Assembly: GCF_019443445.1 (NCBI RefSeq) | Contig: NZ_CP080378.1 | Coordinates: forward strand, 372,001-436,000 | Direction: 5' to 3' | Length of the DNA: 64,000 nt | From: Massilia sp. PAMC28688 | GTDB lineage: Bacteria > Pseudomonadota > Gammaproteobacteria > Burkholderiales > Burkholderiaceae_D | Shown: piece by piece, positions 52,818 through 61,704 of the stretch | How the letters are laid out: each line of letters starts with the position of its first letter | Position numbering within the stretch: the first letter of the stretch is position 1 | Program-made: the position numbers and the translations under genes | The notes under the pieces: generated by a model | Told to the model about the DNA's origin: nothing | The model's input: the letters and a program-made list of their open reading frames with translations, nothing else | Database searches by the model: none

Positions 52818-53540
52818 TCAGGCGGCAGCCCGCAGGCCGAGCCTGGCGCGGGCAGACCATGCCACGAAGCGGTAGCCGCTGCCGCGCACGGTTTCGATAT
52901 GATCCTGGTGGCCACTGGCCTGCAGGGCGCTGCGCAGGCGGCCCACATGGGTATCGACCGTGCGTTCATCGAGAAAGACATGGTCGCCCCATACCTGGTC
53001 AAGCAGCTGGGAGCGGCTGTGCACCCGCTCGGGATGGTGCATCAGGAAGTTCAGCAGGCGAAACTCGACGCGGCCCAGGGCAATCTGGCGCGTGCCGGCG
53101 GTGACGCGGTGGGTGCTGGGGTCGAGCCGCAAGCCCGCCATTTGTACCGTGTCGGCCGCCGCCAGGGGCGCGCGCCGGCGCAGCAGGGCCTGGATGCGCG
53201 CGAGCATTTCGCGGGGGCTGAAGGGCTTGGTGATGTAATCGTCCGCCCCCGCTTCCAGGGCCATGATCTTGTCGTGTTCGCCGGCCCGTGCACTGACCAT
53301 GATCAAGGGCAGTTCGCGGGTGCGGGCATTGGCGCGGATGCGGCGGATCAGCGACACGCCGGACTGGGCAGGCAGGTCCCATTCCAGCAGCAGCAGGTCC
53401 GGCATGGCATCGTCAAGCACCAGCCAGGCCGACTCGGCGTCGCCGCAGCGCGCGACCAGGTGGCCGGCGCGGGTCAGGTTAAAACCGATCAAATCCTGGA
53501 CGGCAGTGTCGCTGTCAACAACAAGCAGGTGGGCGGACAT
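52818..53540 (-). CDS. PhoB/OmpR-family response regulator with Glu at the phosphorylation site
   Basis: The 240-residue protein has a receiver domain (1-120) and a C-terminal winged helix (145-228; RVEFRLLNFLMHHPERVHSR, VWGDHVFLDERTVDTHVGRL). The expected phospho-acceptor Asp (D in DLxLLDW) is Glu53 here (DLLLLEWDLP). The acidic pocket reads VVDSD, with Ser10 between two Asp. The conserved Lys is kept (YITKPF). It may therefore act independently of phosphorylation or be constitutively active. It precedes epsA by 26 bp on the same strand. No histidine kinase is adjacent. Confidence 0.88.
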   Translation of the reverse strand: MSAHLLVVDSDTAVQDLIGFNLTRAGHLVARCGDAESAWLVLDDAMPDLLLLEWDLPAQSGVSLIRRIRANARTRELPLIMVSARAGEHDKIMALEAGADDYITKPFSPREMLARIQALLRRRAPLAAADTVQMAGLRLDPSTHRVTAGTRQIALGRVEFRLLNFLMHHPERVHSRSQLLDQVWGDHVFLDERTVDTHVGRLRSALQASGHQDHIETVRGSGYRFVAWSARARLGLRAAA

Positions 53541-53713
53541 GGCTACCTCGGCAAAATCTCACACAAAATTGCATAATAAAATGACTATGCCTGAAGCCGG
53601 AAAGCAATGACTAATATATTTTTGTTTGAGTATTCAGACAATTGTCGACTAAATCAGGCCCGCCATTCTAGGTGCATTTGCAGCAAATTGCAGTAGAGGA
53701 ATTACGCAATCCA

Positions 53714-53756
53714 TAAAAAAAGACACATCTGTCGTTTCCGAGCAAATGTGTCTTGG
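53714..53756 (-). terminator. Rho-independent terminator of the PEP-CTERM gene
   Basis: On the minus strand AGACACAT, a 17-base loop, then ATGTGTCTTTTTTT. It lies about 50 bp after the stop at 53802. Confidence 0.85.
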
Positions 53757-53801
53757 AGAACATGGGGCCAGAGGCCCCTATGCGAGAAAAACAGTGCGCA
53801 A

Positions 53802-54407
53802 TCAGTGCGCGCGGCGGCGCATGACGGCGCCGGCCAGCGCCAGCGCGCTCAGCATCAGCAACAGCTGAGACGGCTCCGGCACTTCACCCACGCTGGCCAG
53901 GTCACCGGCACTAATGACAATCGATGCGGCCACGCCATTGGCGCCGGGGATGATGGTGAAGTCCACCAGCTGGGCCAGCATGGCAGTCATGTCGGCGTCG
54001 TACAAGGCCACGCTGAACAGGGACTCGTTGACATCGTCGATGGTTTCAAAGTCACCGCCGAAATGGACGGTGAAGCCGAAGTTGCCGCCCAGCGTCACGG
54101 CCTGGGTCAGATAGCTGATCAGCACATCATTGGTCATGGACACCATGCCGGGAATGGCGCCGCTGACGCTGCCGAAACGGTCGAATTCTACACCGAAGCT
54201 GCCGCTGAAATTGGACAGGGTGGCGGTCGCACCCACGGTGCCGACGAAGCCATTGCTGAATGCGAAGTCCAGCAAGCCGCTTTCACCGGCAAAGCTCGAG
54301 GTGTCGATGGTGACCTGGTAGGTCGGTCCGGCCACGGCGGCGGCGCTGCCACATGCCATGGCCAGGGCAAACAGGGCTTGCTGCGCGAATTGCTTGAAGT
54401 TGAACAT
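53802..54407 (-). CDS. PEP-CTERM sorting-domain protein
   Basis: The 201-residue secreted protein has a signal peptide (QALFALAMACGSAAAVAG), a beta-rich body, and ends EVPEPSQLLLMLSALALAGA followed by RRRAH. This is a textbook PEP-CTERM tripartite signal: Pro-Glu-Pro motif, membrane helix, basic tail. The tail directs processing by an exosortase. Function of the body is unknown. The exosortase itself was not found in the window, but EpsA and EPS precursor genes are adjacent. Confidence 0.92.
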   Translation of the reverse strand: MFNFKQFAQQALFALAMACGSAAAVAGPTYQVTIDTSSFAGESGLLDFAFSNGFVGTVGATATLSNFSGSFGVEFDRFGSVSGAIPGMVSMTNDVLISYLTQAVTLGGNFGFTVHFGGDFETIDDVNESLFSVALYDADMTAMLAQLVDFTIIPGANGVAASIVISAGDLASVGEVPEPSQLLLMLSALALAGAVMRRRAH

Positions 54408-54426
54408 GATCTTGTTTCCTTAGACT

Positions 54427-57426
54427 TTAAAAAGTACCGCTGTAAATGGTGTGGGTGTAGCTCATCGGCACTTTCCTCGGGTTGGAGAACACGAGGCTGA
54501 CCGTGAATTTGGCGCCAGGCGCCACCGAAGCGTTATTGACCGTGATATAAGGCGCGCCATCCTTGCTGCCGGTGGCGTTGTCCAGCGTGATGCCGGCCGG
54601 CAAGTCCTTGAGCTGCACCTGGAACGGGCCGCTGATGGCCGCGCTGGTGGTATTGGTCAGCGTGATGGTGCCGCTGAACTTGCCGGTCAGGCGGTTCAGG
54701 GCCAGGGCCGAGCGCTGGATGGCAAAGCCGCCGGTGACGTCGGCATAGGCCGGTGCCAGGTTCAGGCTTACCACCACAGGGTCGTGGTCGGCAGAGCGGT
54801 AGGCGTGGTCTTCAATCAGGGCCAGGGCGGCCGGGCTCTTGCCGTCGAGGTTGTAGTCGATCATGGCCGGCTCGTCGGCATTGATATGCCATTCGGTGGC
54901 GCCGACGATCTGGGCGTTGAGCGAGGCACTGGCCAGGGCGTGGTCCAGATAGCCCACTTCGCCGTCAAACACGTAGGAGTAAGGAATCCCGGACGGGCGC
55001 ACGAAACGCTCGAGCTGGTTGACCAGGCCGGCCTGGGTCAGCAGGTGGATCGGGTCTTCGAAGCCATGGGCATTCATGTCGCCAATGACCAGCAGGTCCG
55101 GGTCGCCGGCCGTGCTTGCCACGAGGGGCAGGAAATAGTCGCGCAGGCGGGCCGCCTGTTCGGTGCGGCGCAGGTTATGGCAACCCTGGCCATCGCCCAG
55201 GTCACCATTGGCGCCCGAGCCGCAGCCGGACTTGGCCTTGAGGTGATTGACCACCAGTGAGAACTTGGCACCGTTGGCCGTCTTGAAGGTCTGGGCCATG
55301 GGCGGGCGGCTGTTGACGTCGTCGCTGTCGGACAGCGCACTGCCCACCAGCGACACCTTGGCCGGCTTGTAGATCATGGTCACACGAATGGCGTCGGTAC
55401 CGGTGGCAGGCGGGGCAGGCACATAGGTGTAGGTCGGGAAACCAATGGCCGCATTGAGCTGCCTGACCAGGTAATCGACCGCGACATCACCATTGTTCTG
55501 GATTTCCATGAGGCCGAGCACATCGGCGTCAAGGGCCTTCAGTTCATTGACGATCTTGGCGTTCTGGCGGTCGAACTCGGCCTGATTGTCGGCACCACGG
55601 CAATTGCTGCGGCGGATGCTATTGCCCAGCGTGCAACCCTGGTCCACGTTGCCAAACACGTCAGCGCCATTGGTGAAGGTCGTGAAGTAATTGAGCACGT
55701 TGGCACTGGCCACGCGCAGATTGCCCGCCGCCAGCTGGGGCGCTGCGGTACGTGGATTGCTTGCCGTGAATGAGGGCTCCACGCTGTACTGCAGCTTGAA
55801 GCCGCCGCCACCGCCGCCGATGGAACCATAATCGATCACGCCGGTCAGACCGGTAACGGTGTCGCCGGCGCGGACCACGCGGCTGCCACCGTCAATGTAA
55901 GGGATCACGGTTGGGGTACTGAACAGGCTGTCGTCCAGCACCAGCTGGTTTTTCGCATTGGCTGCGGCCAGGGCAATGGCTTCAGGCGTATTGGGACGGA
56001 AGCGGTTGGTCGCCGTTTCGCGGCGCCCGTCGGCCAGGGTCAGTTCGCCCCGGTTACCGAGGTAGCTGGTCTGGTTGACCACCAGCGGGTTCACCACATT
56101 GACGAGCATGGCTTCCAGGCGCGCCAGGTCCAGGGTGCCGTCAAAGGTGATGTTGGTGGGGGTGACGCTGTTGCCGGTGCTGAGCACGGCAGACGCCGTC
56201 ACATCCTTCATTTCCGTGTAGGTGCGTGGCGCGCCACTCGGCCGGTATTCCGTGATGGTGCCGCTGACGCGCATGCGGTCGCCCACATTGACCGCCGTTG
56301 GCGCGAACACGAACAGCCCGTCCGAGGTGGCGGGGTTGCCGTCGCCGGTCGGGTCTTGCAGGAAGAAGCCGTTGGCGACTTTATGCGTGACCACGCCTTC
56401 GGTGGTGACTGTCAGGTTGTTGAAGGGGCTGGTGGCGCCCTCGCCCTGGATTTGTGGAATCGTTGCCGCGCCAGACACACTGACGTTGACCGTGCAGCTT
56501 GCTTGCTGGCCGGCGTTGTTGCCAAAGCTGATCACGACCGGATAGCTGCCCACGCCAAGGCTGGCATCAGCCTGCAGGGTCACGCTGGCGACACCGCCCT
56601 CGGCACCGGCGGCGGCAAAGCCGGCCAGCGTGATACCGGGCACGCCGCCACTGGTGATGTCGGCGCTGTTGACGACGCTGTCGGCATCGGTGGCCGACAG
56701 CGCGGCCATGCCGCCGCTGCCCTGCTCTACCGACAGCGATTCCGGGCAGGCAGGAATAATAGGCTGGGCGACATTGCCGCCGCCGCACAGATTGCGCGCC
56801 GAATCGCTGGTGCGCGGGGCCGGCGCGCCGGTGGTGATGTCGAGATCGTTGGCATCGGTATCGACGCAGCCCCCCTCGGCGCGGAACAGGGCCAGGGTAT
56901 TGCTGCCGGACGGCGCGGCCGTGCCTTCGGCCCCGGATGCAGAACCGAAACCGATCATGTCAACCACGTTCGGCGTCGCCGGGCTGTGGCCGTTGATGGT
57001 CACGCTGTCATTGACCAGGGCCAGCTTGCCGTTGGCCGCTGCCATGTTGAACGCGCCGCTCAGGGGCACCACCACCGGCGTGGGCAATGCGGGCTGGGAA
57101 GTGCCGCCGCCGCCCTGCTGCTGGACCAGCACATATTGGCCAGGCTCCACCGTCATGGTGGGCAGGATTGCCTTGCCGGACCAGGTGCTGTTCGATGCGG
57201 AGGCATACTGCAGCGACCAGCCGCTGAGCGTGACGGCGGTAGCGCCGCGGTTGAAAATTTCAACGTAGTCATTCTTGTAGATCGTGGTTCCGGTATTGCC
57301 ACCAGCGCCATATACCTGGCTGATCACGAGGTTGGGCGACGCCGCCAGGGCAGGCCAGGACAGGCCTGCCAGTAGCGCGGCAAGCACGGTCATGCGGCCG
57401 GGGTGGGAAACGACGAGCTTTTTCAT
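54427..57426 (-). CDS. ExeM/NucH-family extracellular endonuclease
   Basis: The 999-residue protein starts MKKLVVSHPGRM with a signal peptide ending about residue 29. A lamin-tail domain (about 30-160; VISQVYGAGGNTGTTIYKND, YVEIFNRGATAVTLSGWSLQ), a middle region including an OB-like part (ITEYRPSGAPRTYTEMKDV), then an endonuclease/exonuclease/phosphatase domain follow: LRVASANVLNYF, DVLGLMEIQNNG, LLVIGDMNAHGFEDP and YRSADHDPVVV. The plan matches ExeM/NucH nucleases that degrade extracellular DNA. AGGA precedes the ATG. It is 19 bp upstream of the PEP-CTERM gene on the same strand, so a biofilm-matrix role for both is plausible. Confidence 0.92.
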   Translation of the reverse strand: MKKLVVSHPGRMTVLAALLAGLSWPALAASPNLVISQVYGAGGNTGTTIYKNDYVEIFNRGATAVTLSGWSLQYASASNSTWSGKAILPTMTVEPGQYVLVQQQGGGGTSQPALPTPVVVPLSGAFNMAAANGKLALVNDSVTINGHSPATPNVVDMIGFGSASGAEGTAAPSGSNTLALFRAEGGCVDTDANDLDITTGAPAPRTSDSARNLCGGGNVAQPIIPACPESLSVEQGSGGMAALSATDADSVVNSADITSGGVPGITLAGFAAAGAEGGVASVTLQADASLGVGSYPVVISFGNNAGQQASCTVNVSVSGAATIPQIQGEGATSPFNNLTVTTEGVVTHKVANGFFLQDPTGDGNPATSDGLFVFAPTAVNVGDRMRVSGTITEYRPSGAPRTYTEMKDVTASAVLSTGNSVTPTNITFDGTLDLARLEAMLVNVVNPLVVNQTSYLGNRGELTLADGRRETATNRFRPNTPEAIALAAANAKNQLVLDDSLFSTPTVIPYIDGGSRVVRAGDTVTGLTGVIDYGSIGGGGGGFKLQYSVEPSFTASNPRTAAPQLAAGNLRVASANVLNYFTTFTNGADVFGNVDQGCTLGNSIRRSNCRGADNQAEFDRQNAKIVNELKALDADVLGLMEIQNNGDVAVDYLVRQLNAAIGFPTYTYVPAPPATGTDAIRVTMIYKPAKVSLVGSALSDSDDVNSRPPMAQTFKTANGAKFSLVVNHLKAKSGCGSGANGDLGDGQGCHNLRRTEQAARLRDYFLPLVASTAGDPDLLVIGDMNAHGFEDPIHLLTQAGLVNQLERFVRPSGIPYSYVFDGEVGYLDHALASASLNAQIVGATEWHINADEPAMIDYNLDGKSPAALALIEDHAYRSADHDPVVVSLNLAPAYADVTGGFAIQRSALALNRLTGKFSGTITLTNTTSAAISGPFQVQLKDLPAGITLDNATGSKDGAPYITVNNASVAPGAKFTVSLVFSNPRKVPMSYTHTIYSGTF

Positions 57427-57842
57427 CAAGGAATCCTGAGGTGAGAGGAAGAAAATCGGTATTGTAGAGTTGACCACGGCCGGTGCGGCGCGGCGTTATT
57501 AAAATTATTCGATCAGCTAGCGCGATACTAATGTGTCCAAGTGACAAGCTTATGACGCCGCCTTGGGAAGAACGGACCAATCTCGCCCCTGCCAGCCACC
57601 GTCATGCGCGGATGTACGTGGAAAATCTGCTTGCCGGAACCGTCTCAACGCGAGGCTCAGCCTGTCTAGAATGACAAGCTCCCCGGTGCTGTCCGATAGA
57701 AAAACTGACAGGATGCCCGGCGGCCCGGTGACAAATGCGGCGCGGTGGCGCAGAATTTTTTTAACAACAATGAGTATTTGACAATCAATTCGCACTAAAA
57801 TGCTATGCCTGTCCAGCCGAAGTTGACCCGAGGAGACCGCAC
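57427..57842. other. Divergent spacer (416 bp) upstream of the nuclease and the 374-residue gene
   Basis: No coding frame is supported. The plus strand holds TTGACA at 57778-57783 with TGCTAT at 57801-57806 (17-bp spacing), a fair promoter for the gene at 57843. A minus-strand promoter for the nuclease is expected near 57480-57540 but could not be placed with confidence. Confidence 0.45.
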
Positions 57843-58967
57843 ATGACCCTGCCCCTGCATATTGACGACGAAGAACAATTTCAAGTCTCGCAGACCATCC
57901 GGGAATTCAGGCTACGACGGCGCGAGATGGGGCAGTTCCCGCTGCCGAATCCATCGACTGTCGTTGCGGCCGAACTGCTAGCGCGCTCGCTGATGGACAT
58001 GAACGCTCCGGACCTGGGGGCGGTCGGGGTTGCCGAAGTCACCGCCAATGGCTTGACAACCTATATCGCCACATCGTCAGGATTTGGCATGCTGCCAGAC
58101 GACGTCATCCGGCAATGGTCGGCGTACCTGACCGCGACCCTCGAAAACAGTTATCAGAAAGTTAGCTGCATGAGCCTGAGATCGCATGCCATCTTTTACG
58201 CGCCGGCGCACATGGACACGATCCGCTTCATCACCCAGGCGTTTCCCGCTTTCGAGGGCCGGCATCAGCCGATCAGCCAGGCCAACGTCGACGCGGCAGC
58301 GCTGGCCTTGCGCCGGTTGCCCCAGGACACGCCATTCGGAACGGACCTGGCAGGCGGCCCCCAGCTGGTCGGCTACGGTCCGGCCATGACAGCCATTCGC
58401 ATGGCGCTTGCCTGCGCCATCGGTGTTCGCATCAACGCGGCAGGCGCGGAGGATGCGCGCCGCAACGTATTGGCGGCACTGGATCGGCTGAACGATGAAC
58501 TCGAGGACGCGCCTTATGGCGACCGCTATATGCTGGCACAAAACCTGGCCGCCTTGGCCAACAGCGGCGGCCATCCCGAGCAATTTCGATATCGTGAAAA
58601 TCCCTTGCAGTCGATATCGGCGGTCACCAAGATCCAGGGCGTGCTGACCGACGCCTGGCGTGTGGCCGACCTGAACCGCTTCTGCGCCGAACCCAAATTG
58701 TTTACCTATCTGGCCAACAAAGGCCAGCCCGGCCGCCTGACGGGACAGGTCGCCATATGGTGGGACCGGACGCGGACCAACAACTACTGTCCCGCCCCGG
58801 GTACCGGCGTGTGGGCCGACTACATGCTGCCTTGCACGTCCTGCCAGAACCGCTCGCAACAAATGCTGCAAGGCATACCGGTTGGTCCGGAGCGGGTCGA
58901 GGAAATGCCGGCAATGGTGCTGGCAAACAAACCGGCAGCGCGGCAGCGGCGTAACTCGATCGGCTGA
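57843..58967 (+). CDS. Hypothetical 374-residue protein
   Basis: The 374-residue protein has an excellent ribosome-binding site (GAGGAGACC). It is soluble, helical in the middle (ANVDAAALALRRLP; RNVLAALDRLNDELEDAPYG) and near its C-terminus has WWDRTRTNNYCPAPGTGVWA followed by LPCTSCQNRSQQML. The PCTSCQ motif resembles the PCxxC zinc site of deaminase-like domains, but the usual HAE partner is not clearly present (SHAIFYAP is a candidate only). No signal peptide. It is transcribed alone and converges on manC. Function unknown. Confidence 0.7.
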   Translation: MTLPLHIDDEEQFQVSQTIREFRLRRREMGQFPLPNPSTVVAAELLARSLMDMNAPDLGAVGVAEVTANGLTTYIATSSGFGMLPDDVIRQWSAYLTATLENSYQKVSCMSLRSHAIFYAPAHMDTIRFITQAFPAFEGRHQPISQANVDAAALALRRLPQDTPFGTDLAGGPQLVGYGPAMTAIRMALACAIGVRINAAGAEDARRNVLAALDRLNDELEDAPYGDRYMLAQNLAALANSGGHPEQFRYRENPLQSISAVTKIQGVLTDAWRVADLNRFCAEPKLFTYLANKGQPGRLTGQVAIWWDRTRTNNYCPAPGTGVWADYMLPCTSCQNRSQQMLQGIPVGPERVEEMPAMVLANKPAARQRRNSIG

Positions 58968-59059
58968 CAGGCGGCCAGGCGGGCACCGGCACAGCGCCGG
59001 GGTCTTTCAGCCATGCCGACGGGCGGCGCGCGTGGACCCGGGCGACCGCATGCAAAATA

Positions 59060-59088
59060 ACAACAAGGGAGCCGCAGCTCCCTTGTTT
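59060..59088. terminator. Hairpin terminator between the 374-residue gene and manC
   Basis: AACAAGGGAGC-CGCA-GCTCCCTTGTT is a perfect 11-bp stem located between two converging genes. A short T run (TTGTTT) follows on the plus strand. Confidence 0.75.
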
Positions 59089-59103
59089 GACCGGCCTGCC
59101 CGC

Positions 59104-60522
59104 TTATGCGCGCTGGTAGATATCTTCGAAACGGACAATGTCGTCTTCGCCCAGATAGCTGCCCGACTGCACCTCGATAATGTGCAGCGGTACCTTGCCT
59201 GGGTTTTCCAGGCGGTGGTTCATGCCGATCGGGATGTAAGTCGATTCGTTTTCCGACAGCAGGCTCACTTTCTCGCCACAGGTCACGCGCGCGGTACCGC
59301 TCACGACCACCCAGTGCTCGGCCCGGTGGTGGTGCATCTGCAGCGACAGCTTTTCGCCCGGCTTGACCGTGATGCGCTTGACCTGGAAGCGGTCGCCCGC
59401 ATCAATGCCTTCGTAGTGGCCCCATGGACGATACACCTTGGTATGGTGCAGGTGTTCGGTGCGCTCCTTGAGCTTGAGATGGTCCACCACATTCTTGACG
59501 CGCTGGACGTGGTCCTTGTGCGCCACCAGCACGGCGTCCGGCGTTTCGACCACCACCAGGTCTTGCACGCCCACGACCGCCACAATGCGGCTTTCCGCCC
59601 GCACCAGCGTGTTGTTCACGCCATCGAGGTAGACATCGCCCCGCTTGACGTTGCCACGCTCGTCGCCGGTCGGCTGCAGCACTTCCCACAGCGCCGACCA
59701 GGAACCGACATCGTTCCAGCCAATATCTGCCGGTACCACCACGGCGCGGCTGGTCTTTTCCATGACAGCGTAGTCGATCGAATCGGACGGGCACATGCTG
59801 AACGAGGCTTCGTCCAGGCGACAGAAATCCAGGTCCTGGTAGCCGAGGCGCACCGACGCCTCGGACGCTGCCGCGATGGCCGGCGCCAGTTCCTTCAGTT
59901 CATCCAGATAGGCCTGAGCCGGCAACAGGAACATGCCGCTGTTCCAGAAGTACGAGCCTTCGTCGAGGAAGCGCTGGGCCGTGTCGCGGTCGGGCTTTTC
60001 GACAAAGCGGTCCACCTTGAATCCTGCATCGCCCACTGGCGCACCGCTGTGGATATAGCCATAGCCCGTCTCTGGCGCGGTTGGCACGATGCCGAAGGTT
60101 GCCAGGCTGCCGCCGGCCACCAGCGTGGCCGCCTTGGCCACGGCGGCTGCGAACGCCTCGGTGTTCTTGATCACGTGATCGGCCGGCAGCACCAGCATGA
60201 CCGCCTCAGGATCGGTCCGGATCAGGTAGTTGGCGGCGGCCGCCACGGCCGGCGCCGTATTGCGCCCTACATGCTCAAGCAGGATACCCAGTGGCTTGAC
60301 GTCAATTTCGCGCATTTGTTCGGCCACCAGGAAGCGGTGTTCATTGCCGCATACGACCAATGGCGCCATCAGCTCCGGCCAGCCGGCCACCCGCAGGACG
60401 GTATCCTGCAGCATCGTCTTGTCGCCTACGAGCGGCAGCAATTGCTTGGGCAGCACCGCGCGCGACAGTGGCCACAGGCGGGTGCCGGCACCGCCGGACA
60501 AGATGACGGGATAAATTTTCAT
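59104..60522 (-). CDS. manC: Mannose-1-phosphate guanylyltransferase / mannose-6-phosphate isomerase
   Basis: The 472-residue bifunctional enzyme makes GDP-mannose for polysaccharide. N-terminal pyrophosphorylase signature ILSGGAGTRLWPLSRAVLPK; the middle has FVEKPDRDTAQRFL. C-terminal cupin isomerase part: YRPWGHYEGIDAGDRF and QMHHHRAEHWVVVSGTA. Also known as cpsB/algA. It is the most downstream gene of the minus-strand sugar-nucleotide set in this window; 15 bp separate it from the next gene. Confidence 0.95.
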   Translation of the reverse strand: MKIYPVILSGGAGTRLWPLSRAVLPKQLLPLVGDKTMLQDTVLRVAGWPELMAPLVVCGNEHRFLVAEQMREIDVKPLGILLEHVGRNTAPAVAAAANYLIRTDPEAVMLVLPADHVIKNTEAFAAAVAKAATLVAGGSLATFGIVPTAPETGYGYIHSGAPVGDAGFKVDRFVEKPDRDTAQRFLDEGSYFWNSGMFLLPAQAYLDELKELAPAIAAASEASVRLGYQDLDFCRLDEASFSMCPSDSIDYAVMEKTSRAVVVPADIGWNDVGSWSALWEVLQPTGDERGNVKRGDVYLDGVNNTLVRAESRIVAVVGVQDLVVVETPDAVLVAHKDHVQRVKNVVDHLKLKERTEHLHHTKVYRPWGHYEGIDAGDRFQVKRITVKPGEKLSLQMHHHRAEHWVVVSGTARVTCGEKVSLLSENESTYIPIGMNHRLENPGKVPLHIIEVQSGSYLGEDDIVRFEDIYQRA

Positions 60523-60537
60523 AGATCTGCTTTCTGA

Positions 60538-61686
60538 TTATTGACTGCTAGGTTCACTTGTTAATTCACTGCGCCGGGTCTGGCGCCGGTCGCGCGCGTT
60601 GACCCATTCGCCGTCCGCGTAATCGGAAATGTGTTTCATCTCCCCTTCGCGGTCGACGCTGTAATCTTTATAGACAATCATTTCGTGCAAGTTTACATCA
60701 TGCAATACCCGGGTATACTCAAACAGCACACTGCGTACCACCTTGGCGCCGGAACAGATATGGCTGCCATGGCCTATCCAGCATGGGCCGACGATGTGCA
60801 CGCCGGGTTCAACGTGGGTGCCCGAACCGATATACACCGGCCCCTCGATGGTGGTGCCTTCCCAGTCGATCTTGGTATTCAAGCCCACCCACAAGCCATC
60901 CTTGATCTGGGTGCCGGGCACGTCGAGCTGGGGAATTTCGCGCAGCAATACCTGCTGCACCACCTGCCAGTAGTCGGACACGGTGCCGATGTCAATCCAG
61001 TTAAATGATCGGGCCTGGGCATAGAAGGGCATGCCCTCCTTGGCCAGCAGCGGAAACAGTTCCGAGCCAATGTCGAAGGAGCGGTCCTTGGGAATCAGGT
61101 CAATGACTTCCGGCTCAAAGATATAAATGCCGGTACTGATGAAATTGGATTTGGCTTGTTCCGGGCTTGGCTTTTCCTGAAATTCCGTGATGCGTCCCTC
61201 GCCGTCGGTGACCACCACGCCATAGCTGGAGACCTTATCCCACGGCACTTCGCGCGTGATGACGGAAGCCAGTGCACCCTTGCGGCGGTGTTCGAACAGG
61301 GCCGACTTGAGATCGAGATCGATCAGCGCATCGCCGCACAGCACGATGGTGGTTTCATCGAAAAAGCCGCCGAACTCCTGGATTTTTTTCATGCCGCCGG
61401 CCGAGCCGATTGGCTGCGGCACCACTTCGCCTTCGTCGTTGGTATAGCCTTCGAATGAATAGCCGATCTGCACGCCGAACTGATTGCCTTCGCCGAAGTA
61501 CTCTTCGATCTTTTCGTGCAGGTAGCTGACGTTGACCATGATTTCGGTGATGCCGTACTTGGCAAGGTGCTCGACCAGATAAGCCATGACCGGCTTGCCC
61601 AGGATGGGAATCATGGGCTTGGGCAGTTCATAGGTCAGGGGTCGTACACGGGTGCCTTTGCCGGCTGCCAAAATCATCGCTTTCAT
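60538..61686 (-). CDS. NDP-sugar pyrophosphorylase (nucleotidyltransferase) with left-handed beta-helix
   Basis: The 382-residue protein has the nucleotidyltransferase motif MILAAGKGTRVRPLTYELPK, IGSAGGMKKIQEFGG, and a C-terminal hexapeptide-type beta-helix (VYIGSGTHVEPGVHIVGPCW, IGHGSHICSGAKVVRSVLFE). Family members make GDP-mannose or other NDP-sugars; the exact sugar cannot be told from the sequence. It sits between galE and manC in the EPS precursor set. Confidence 0.9.
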   Translation of the reverse strand: MKAMILAAGKGTRVRPLTYELPKPMIPILGKPVMAYLVEHLAKYGITEIMVNVSYLHEKIEEYFGEGNQFGVQIGYSFEGYTNDEGEVVPQPIGSAGGMKKIQEFGGFFDETTIVLCGDALIDLDLKSALFEHRRKGALASVITREVPWDKVSSYGVVVTDGEGRITEFQEKPSPEQAKSNFISTGIYIFEPEVIDLIPKDRSFDIGSELFPLLAKEGMPFYAQARSFNWIDIGTVSDYWQVVQQVLLREIPQLDVPGTQIKDGLWVGLNTKIDWEGTTIEGPVYIGSGTHVEPGVHIVGPCWIGHGSHICSGAKVVRSVLFEYTRVLHDVNLHEMIVYKDYSVDREGEMKHISDYADGEWVNARDRRQTRRSELTSEPSSQ

Positions 61687-61704
61687 CGGTATCTTCCTTA
61701 ATTG

